A stretch of DNA of 64,000 nt, from the NCBI GenBank assembly GCA_002778785.1, contig PEZS01000002.1, forward strand, positions 129,501 to 193,500. The letters are read 5' to 3'. The stretch's first letter is position 1, and the number at the start of each line of letters is the position of its first letter. The position numbers were made by a program, and so were the translations under genes. This DNA is from Bdellovibrionales bacterium CG10_big_fil_rev_8_21_14_0_10_45_34 (GTDB taxonomy: Bacteria > Bdellovibrionota > Bdellovibrionia > Bdellovibrionales > 1-14-0-10-45-34). This document shows positions 59,246 through 64,000 of this stretch, one piece after another. The notes beneath the pieces were generated by a model. It did not search any database and was not told the origin of the DNA. It saw nothing but the letters and a program-made list of their open reading frames with translations.

Positions 59246-60691
59246 ATGACGCACATTATTGTGGTGAGTGATCGCAAAGACTGGCCAGTAAATGTACCTC
59301 AGGTCGAAGTCATCGAGGCCAGTGACTATTTGACTAACGAAAAATACCACAAGCAAAGGTTTCGGATTTTTAACTTGTGTCAGAGTTACAGTTATCTGTC
59401 GGAAGGATATTATGTTTCGTTACTGGCGGAGGCTAGATCTCACCGGCCGATTCCTAGCGTGGCGACGATTCTTGACTTTAAGGCGCGAGACATCTTTCGG
59501 ATTACTTCGGATGAACTGAGTGAGATCATTCAGAAGTCGCTCCACAATCTTGTCTCGAGTCAGTTTGAACTAAGCATCTACTTTGGTAGAAACACCTCGA
59601 AGAGATACGAGCGGCTCTCGCGTGCGCTCTTCGACGCTTTTCGATCGCCATTTGTAAAAGCCTCTTTTGAAAAGAAAAAAGGTAAGTGGGCTATAAAATC
59701 TATTCGGCCGATTTCGTTTTCCGACATCCCAAAAAACCACATGAGCTTTGTCGTAGAGTGCGCAGAGGCTTACTTTCGTAGGTCCGAAACCAAGAAGTCG
59801 ACGAAAAAATATCGATACAATTTGGCTCTTCTAACAAACCCTCAAGAAAAGTTTGCGCCATCAGATGAAGCGGCCCTAGATAAAATGGAGAGGGCCTTCG
59901 AAAAACAATCTATTTCTGTCGATTTCATCACTCGAAAAGACTTTTCTCGGCTTCCTACATTCGATGCCCTCTTTATAAGAGAGACAACTTCCGTAAATCA
60001 TTACACTTATAGTTTTGCACGACGCGCGGTAGCTGAAGGGCTTGTGGTGATTGATGATCCGACGTCGATTTTAAGATGTTGCAACAAAGTTTTTCTCAAT
60101 GAAATTCTAGAAAAAAATAAAATTGCCAGACCGAAAACTTTGATCGTTGCCGAATCTAACTCTCACCAATCTCTTAAAGAAATTGGACTTCCTTGCGTAC
60201 TAAAGCTTCCTGATAGCTCCTTCTCGCAAGGTGTTTACAAAGCCAATTCTCTCAAAGAGTACATTAAGTTTTCAGAGTTGGTATTTGCTCAGTCAGAGCT
60301 GATGATTGTTCAAGAGTTTGTGAAGACAGACTTCGACTGGCGAGTGGGTGTTTTAGGAGGCAAGGCCATTTATGTCTGCCGCTACTTCATGGCGCGCTCG
60401 CATTGGCAGATCATCAAGTCTGATGGTAGCAGCGCGGTCGACTATGGAAAGGCCGAGTGTTTTGCACTCTCAGAGGTAAACCCAGAGCTCATTTCGACAG
60501 CCGAAAGGGCTGCCGAATGTATAGGGGATGGGCTTTATGGCGTCGACATAAAACAAGTTGGCAATAAGTTCTTCGTCATTGAGATCAATGACAATCCCAC
60601 TTTAGAGAGCCAGGTAGAAGACCGGATTCTAAAAAATGAGCTTTATGACATAATCGCCAAACATTTTTTGACTAAGCTAGACTCACGCTAA
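59246..60691 (+). CDS. RimK-type ATP-grasp ligase with N-terminal RLAN-like domain
   Basis: Residues 1-190 form an N-terminal domain (IPSVATILDFKARDIFRI) like the RimK-like ATP-grasp N-terminal (RLAN) domain. The ATP-grasp follows: FIRETTSVNHYTY, GLVVIDDPTSILRCCNK, VLKLPDSSFSQGVYKA and YGVDIKQVGNKFFVIEINDNP (metal-binding E-x-N). Such enzymes join an amino acid to a carboxylate with ATP. It is coupled with the C39-like gene and precedes a GCS2 ligase. The substrate is unknown. Confidence 0.88.
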   Translation: MTHIIVVSDRKDWPVNVPQVEVIEASDYLTNEKYHKQRFRIFNLCQSYSYLSEGYYVSLLAEARSHRPIPSVATILDFKARDIFRITSDELSEIIQKSLHNLVSSQFELSIYFGRNTSKRYERLSRALFDAFRSPFVKASFEKKKGKWAIKSIRPISFSDIPKNHMSFVVECAEAYFRRSETKKSTKKYRYNLALLTNPQEKFAPSDEAALDKMERAFEKQSISVDFITRKDFSRLPTFDALFIRETTSVNHYTYSFARRAVAEGLVVIDDPTSILRCCNKVFLNEILEKNKIARPKTLIVAESNSHQSLKEIGLPCVLKLPDSSFSQGVYKANSLKEYIKFSELVFAQSELMIVQEFVKTDFDWRVGVLGGKAIYVCRYFMARSHWQIIKSDGSSAVDYGKAECFALSEVNPELISTAERAAECIGDGLYGVDIKQVGNKFFVIEINDNPTLESQVEDRILKNELYDIIAKHFLTKLDSR

Positions 60692-60725
60692 GCCAATGCA
60701 GTTACTGCATTTAAGGAGCCTCTGA

Positions 60726-61961
60726 TTGAATCCAACTTATCGAGCCTTTGAAGCCTTTGGGATAGAGTTAGAATATATGATCGTCGACAAAAGGTCGCAC
60801 GAGATAAGAGCTGTTGCTGATGCTGTTCTTGGCCCCGAGGGCGACATTCAGGATGGCCCTGTAGATTGGTCAAATGAACTGGTCAATCACGTCATTGAAA
60901 TCAAGAATGCGGCGCCCACTTCGTCAATTTTAGATTCGGAAATACACTTTCAGAGTAGCATTCATAAAATTCTCGATCGACTTGATAGTTTAAATTGTGA
61001 GTTACTCCCGGGTGCCATGCACTTTTGGTTTGACCCGAAAGAAGCAAGGCTTTGGCCGAAGGGGTATTCCGAAGTCTACCAAATGTACGACAAGATATTT
61101 GGTTGTCACGGCCACGGGTGGGCAAACCTTCAGGCCACTCATCTCAATTTGCCATTTGCAAACGAAGACGAGTTTGTAAGACTTCATGAAGCCATTCGCA
61201 GCGTTTTACCTTTGCTACCGGCGCTCTCTGCAAGTTCTCCGGTAGTTCAAAGCAAACTTACTGGCTACTGCGACACCCGCCTTCACTATTATTCGCAGAA
61301 CCAAAGGCGTATCCCTCAGATCATTGGTCCATTGATTCCAGAATCCGTAACTGGCATAGAGGATTACCGCGCCCAAATCCTTGCTCCTATGTACAACGCC
61401 ATAGCACCACAAGATCCGCAAAAGATTTTGCAACATGAGTGGCTCAACTCAAGAGCGGCGATCGCCCGATTCGAGCGATCGGCCATCGAGATCCGTATTT
61501 TAGACATTCAGGAGTGTGTGGGGCAAGACATAGCAATTTGCCATTTTGTAGCCGAACTTGTTAAGGCGATCTTTGAAGGGAAGATCGAGATCAAGAGCTC
61601 TCAGGTTTCAAGTGATGTTTTACGATCCGTATTCTTAGCGACATTAAAAGATGGGATGGATGCCAAAATTTCAGAGCCAGAGTTTTTAAGTATTTGGGGC
61701 AAAGACAGTGCAGCTACAGCTCGCGATCTGACCATGCATTTGTTAAGTAAATTAACTTCTTTAGTGGATATCAAACAAACTGCTGGCAGAATAGAATTTC
61801 TTGTCGAAAGCGGAAATCTATCGGAGCGAATTCAACGACTGCTAAAAAAGTATGGCAGTGTTTCTGCTCCTGGGGAGGAAGTTCCCAAAAAGATTCTCAA
61901 TCATGTTTCCTCAAATCTGGCTTATTGCCTTAGAAGTAATTCTCGACTGGAAGTCGCATGA
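60726..61961 (+). CDS. GCS2-type carboxylate-amine ligase
   Basis: The 411-residue protein belongs to the glutamate-cysteine ligase 2 / YbdK-like group: FGIELEYMIVDKRSHEIR at the start (ELE metal ligands), NELVNHVIEIKNAAP, GCHGHGWANLQATHLNLPF, STLKLTGYCDTR-type substrate loop, and RFERSAIEIRILDIQEC. It would form an amide between a carboxylate and an amino compound using ATP. TTG 60726 is used, with AAGGAG upstream. The next gene's ATG overlaps its TGA. Confidence 0.88.
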   Translation: MNPTYRAFEAFGIELEYMIVDKRSHEIRAVADAVLGPEGDIQDGPVDWSNELVNHVIEIKNAAPTSSILDSEIHFQSSIHKILDRLDSLNCELLPGAMHFWFDPKEARLWPKGYSEVYQMYDKIFGCHGHGWANLQATHLNLPFANEDEFVRLHEAIRSVLPLLPALSASSPVVQSKLTGYCDTRLHYYSQNQRRIPQIIGPLIPESVTGIEDYRAQILAPMYNAIAPQDPQKILQHEWLNSRAAIARFERSAIEIRILDIQECVGQDIAICHFVAELVKAIFEGKIEIKSSQVSSDVLRSVFLATLKDGMDAKISEPEFLSIWGKDSAATARDLTMHLLSKLTSLVDIKQTAGRIEFLVESGNLSERIQRLLKKYGSVSAPGEEVPKKILNHVSSNLAYCLRSNSRLEVA

Positions 61962-62806
61962 GCGCTGTAGCGCAAAATGGGGTTCAAGGCCGAGGTAAAA
62001 AAACAAAGTCTCGCCAAAGTATATCAAAGAACCCGAATCGCTCTAACACGCGTAAACCTACTCTATCTGCGCTTTTCTTAATTACTGTTGAGCATGCGGT
62101 GAAGCGGATGCCTCATAAACGATGTTTTTCTAACCCGCAGAAATACAAAGACGCGCGCAAAGTCGTTTCAACTCATCTCGGTTGGGATGAGGGCACGCTC
62201 ATCTTTGCTAACAAATTAAGTGTGGCCCTCGAAAAGCGACGGGCAAAAGTTGTTTTGGTAGAATCTAGATGGAGTCGACTGATAATTGATTACAACCGTA
62301 CAAGTGCGCGGCTAACACGCTACGGGCTGGCCTTAGACGCAAAGACGCAAGCGAAGGTGCTTAGCGATTACAAGAACTACTACGACGATATCGATAGAAT
62401 AATCGACAAGGAGTCCGCAAGGAGGGCTGTTTTTCACATTTCGCTGCACACTTTTGTTCCAGTTCTTCGAGGCAAAGTGCGACGTGCCGATGTGGGAATA
62501 CTCTATAATCCGAAGGTGAGAAACGAGCGAGAATACGCTATGGCATTAAAGTACCATGCTATAAAGAATGAAAACTTGCTAAGGAAAGAGAGTGCTTTCA
62601 ACAAGGGCTACAAATTCTACCTTAACGAGCCCTATAGAGGTTGGACCGATGCTCTTACGAATAAGACGTCAAAAAAATATTCCAAAAGGCGCGCTTACTT
62701 TCCGGTTTGTATCGAAGTTAACCAAAAGGTTGTCAAAGACGCCGAATTGAAAAAGCTTATATCGCAGACACTCTTGCAAGCGGCGATGGCTCTATCAGGT
62801 AAATAA
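61958..62806 (+). CDS. N-formylglutamate amidohydrolase-like enzyme
   Basis: The 282-residue protein starts with a basic, low-complexity leader (about 1-40) and then follows the FGase family: LFLITVEHAVKRMP, HLGWDEGTLIFANKLS, VLVESRWSRLIIDYNRT, FHISLHTFVPVLRGKVRRAD (His metal site) and YRGWTDALT. The family uses a zinc-type metal to cleave amides of N-acyl-glutamate and related compounds. Last gene of the coupled cassette; the basic leader could bind nucleic acid or a protein partner. Confidence 0.85.
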   Translation: MSAVAQNGVQGRGKKTKSRQSISKNPNRSNTRKPTLSALFLITVEHAVKRMPHKRCFSNPQKYKDARKVVSTHLGWDEGTLIFANKLSVALEKRRAKVVLVESRWSRLIIDYNRTSARLTRYGLALDAKTQAKVLSDYKNYYDDIDRIIDKESARRAVFHISLHTFVPVLRGKVRRADVGILYNPKVRNEREYAMALKYHAIKNENLLRKESAFNKGYKFYLNEPYRGWTDALTNKTSKKYSKRRAYFPVCIEVNQKVVKDAELKKLISQTLLQAAMALSGK

Positions 62807-62916
62807 TCTGCTAGTTGGACCTGCCTGGGTGAAAACTTTTTAGTCTTACGTTCGACTTGCACTTTCAGCGTAGAAGTCAAATTTAGAGCAGCAAGGCAAT
62901 GGTTAAAAAAAATCGA

Positions 62917-63408
62917 TCAGAAATAAATTCTTGCACCCAGGGCAAATCCAAAGTCCACTTCTACTCGTGGCACGAGCTCAACAGTGGGAGCTATTTCAGC
63001 GAAGGCATCAAACTGTCTTTGGCTGATAGGAAATCCTAAGCCGGCAGAAAAACGCGGACCAAGGTGTATTTTGCGACTGTCAACAAGCTGAGCATCTCTC
63101 TCTTTTCGAAACCTCAACCTTGCGCCCAACCCTGCATACCAATCAAATTTGTAGTTGTTGACTTGAATAGCGTCGTACTGCTGAAAAAGATAAGTCCCAT
63201 GCAAATGGGGATCAGAATCGAATGCCACCGCGCCATCAATCGAGTTCCTGGGCGAAACTTTGAAATTTGCCGAAACACCGGTCGGATTAGCGAGTATCAA
63301 ACCCACCCCCACGGTTCTTGAATTTCCGGCGGCAGCCCGGCATTCCCCTAAGGTCAGAAAACCAGTCACAAATAGCAGAATTGAAAGTGTAAAACCGAGA
63401 CTCGTCAT
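62917..63408 (-). CDS. Outer-membrane beta-barrel-like protein
   Basis: The 163-residue precursor has a signal peptide (LSILLFVTGFLTLGECRA). The mature chain has alternating strands (VGVGLILANPTGVSANFKV, FDWYAGLGARLRF, FSAGLGFPI, VDFGFALGARIYF) and ends in phenylalanine, as outer-membrane barrels do. About eight strands fit the length. GGGAGC precedes ATG 63408. The function is unknown. Confidence 0.75.
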   Translation of the reverse strand: MTSLGFTLSILLFVTGFLTLGECRAAAGNSRTVGVGLILANPTGVSANFKVSPRNSIDGAVAFDSDPHLHGTYLFQQYDAIQVNNYKFDWYAGLGARLRFRKERDAQLVDSRKIHLGPRFSAGLGFPISQRQFDAFAEIAPTVELVPRVEVDFGFALGARIYF

Positions 63409-63450
63409 ATTAGCTCCCAGAAAACTGAATGAATGATTGAATACGCACCT

Positions 63451-63789
63451 CTAATTTACGCTCCTGTTTTTAGCATTACATACACTGTCAAGGCATTTTA
63501 CTGACCATATATTTTTAGAACACGCTTCACAGCTTAAGAGACAGTTAGCTTTCTGCCGATATGCTCGATCTGTCTCTAGAAATTTCGTCATTAGCTTTTT
63601 ATTGATCGCCATTGGTTGGCAGGAACGACATGCCTCTTCCGGTATCTGGCAGTCAACGTCGGCTTTACACGCAAAGAACTCTGGACCCAGTTTCAGCGAT
63701 TCAACCTTGGGTAAACAATCGGCTCCAACATTGAGAGAAAGCAAACAGGTAATGAAAAAGCTGGTCCACTTCACTTTCGAAACTGTCAT
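63451..63789 (-). CDS. Small secreted cysteine-rich protein
   Basis: The 112-residue precursor has a signal peptide (FFITCLLSLNVGADC). The mature part has ten cysteines or so, including CKADVDCQIPEEACRSCQ and CLLSCEACSKN, suggesting several disulphides. ATG 63789 is preferred; the frame goes on upstream to 63882 only through the repeat region of the preceding gene. No family is known. It starts 18 bases after the stop of the Thr-Pro repeat gene and is probably cotranscribed with it. Confidence 0.65.
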   Translation of the reverse strand: MTVSKVKWTSFFITCLLSLNVGADCLPKVESLKLGPEFFACKADVDCQIPEEACRSCQPMAINKKLMTKFLETDRAYRQKANCLLSCEACSKNIWSVKCLDSVCNAKNRSVN

Positions 63790-63806
63790 TTCGTTAGGAT
63801 ACCTTC

Positions 63807-64000
63807 TTAAATTTTTGCCGGTGTTTGTCCGGGTCCTTGTCCGGGTCCTTGTCCGGGCCCCTGACCGGGTCCTCCAGGACACTGCCCCGGATGCTGATCA
63901 GGATCGCATGGCGGAGGCGTTGGAGTCGGCGTTGGAGTCGGCGTTGGAGTCGGCGTTGGAGTCGGCGTTGGAGTCGGCGTTGGAGTCGGCGTTGGAGTCG
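63807..64000 (-). CDS. Protein with Thr-Pro repeat tail, C-terminal part (5' end outside window)
   Basis: The minus-strand frame is open from the right edge to a TAA at 63807-63809. It reads as Thr-Pro dipeptides (at least 14), then PPPCDPDQHPGQCPGG, then PGQG repeats and TPAKI. Such Pro-rich tails are typical of surface or secreted proteins. The N-terminal part is beyond the window and nothing can be said of its function. Confidence 0.75.
   Translation of the reverse strand, partial: TPTPTPTPTPTPTPTPTPTPTPTPTPTPPPCDPDQHPGQCPGGPGQGPGQGPGQGPGQTPAKI
63828..63866. repeat. 12-base tandem repeat encoding Pro-Gly-Gln-Gly
   Basis: About three units of GTCCGGGTCCTT-type sequence, the last degenerate, encode repeated PGQG in the minus-strand protein. 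Confidence 0.75.
63916..63999. repeat. Perfect 12-base tandem repeat, seven copies to the window edge
   Basis: GGCGTTGGAGTC is repeated exactly seven times and continues past the window end. It encodes (Thr-Pro)n on the minus strand. Exact copies suggest recent expansion. Confidence 0.95.

Noticed and set aside
63916-63999. CRISPR array
   Set aside because: The repeats are 12 bases, contiguous and without spacers, and they encode Thr-Pro in an open frame.

Overview
The window looks like chromosome of a Bdellovibrio-like bacterium (Bdellovibrionota). The reasons are two TIGR02147-type regulators (a paralogous family that I know mainly from Fibrobacter and Bdellovibrio), a TIGR04552-like protein, an unusually large set of secreted or lipid-anchored peptidases and hydrolases, and moderate GC. 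This is inferred from gene content only; no rRNA or other phylogenetic marker is present. No rRNA, tRNA, CRISPR array or complete insertion sequence was seen.

Layout. 1-5 kb: the end of a nucleotide cyclase gene, then a peroxide-defence locus (catalase-like protein, PerR/Fur regulator, AhpC, AhpD) with PerR-box-like palindromes. 5-11 kb: an acyl desaturase, a secreted M36/M4-type metallopeptidase and a lipoprotein M3 peptidase, separated by a terminator and a 31-bp perfect palindrome. 11-16 kb: a coupled operon for 3-hydroxybutyryl-CoA dehydrogenase, enoyl-CoA hydratase and fused isobutyryl-CoA mutase IcmF. 16-20 kb: a TIGR04552-like gene with RelA/SpoT-synthetase-like motifs, a nucleoside phosphorylase homologue and a PlsC acyltransferase that runs in frame into a beta-barrel-like protein. 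20-26 kb: a lipoprotein, an HNH endonuclease, SixA, a secreted glucosaminidase-like protein and an endonuclease/exonuclease/phosphatase-fold lipoprotein.

26-34 kb is the most plastic part. A second M3 peptidase is followed by two short inserts: a metallopeptidase with a TIGR02147 regulator, then a BrnT/BrnA toxin-antitoxin pair. They are bounded by three copies of a 14-bp core from the 3' end of the M3 gene, and the last copy carries about 100 bp of a diverged alternative M3 C-terminus. This looks like stepwise insertion at a gene 3' end. A second TIGR02147/secreted-protein pair and a truncated HepT-like gene follow.

34-38 kb makes a GDP-activated heptose (epimerase, HddC, HddA, GmhA). 38-40 kb encodes a secreted YiiX-like cysteine hydrolase and a secreted phospholipase D-like protein. 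40-47 kb on the minus strand holds NfeD, slipin, QueA, Tgt, YajC, QueC and a DUF366 protein: queuosine synthesis plus membrane factors. queA lacks a normal start codon, and Tgt has lost its three zinc-ligand cysteines. 47-57 kb has a zinc ribbon protein, an SGNH-like protein, a 2-oxoglutarate/Fe(II) oxygenase, purK-purE, a STAS-CheX protein, and secF/secD separated from yajC.

57-63 kb carries yebC and corA, then a coupled four-gene cassette: C39-like peptidase, RimK-type ATP-grasp ligase with an extra N-terminal region, GCS2-type carboxylate-amine ligase and N-formylglutamate-amidohydrolase-like enzyme. Together these predict synthesis and trimming of an uncharacterised peptide or amino-acid conjugate. 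This cassette and the M3-flanked inserts are the best candidates for an interesting system. The window ends inside a gene encoding a Thr-Pro repeat tail.
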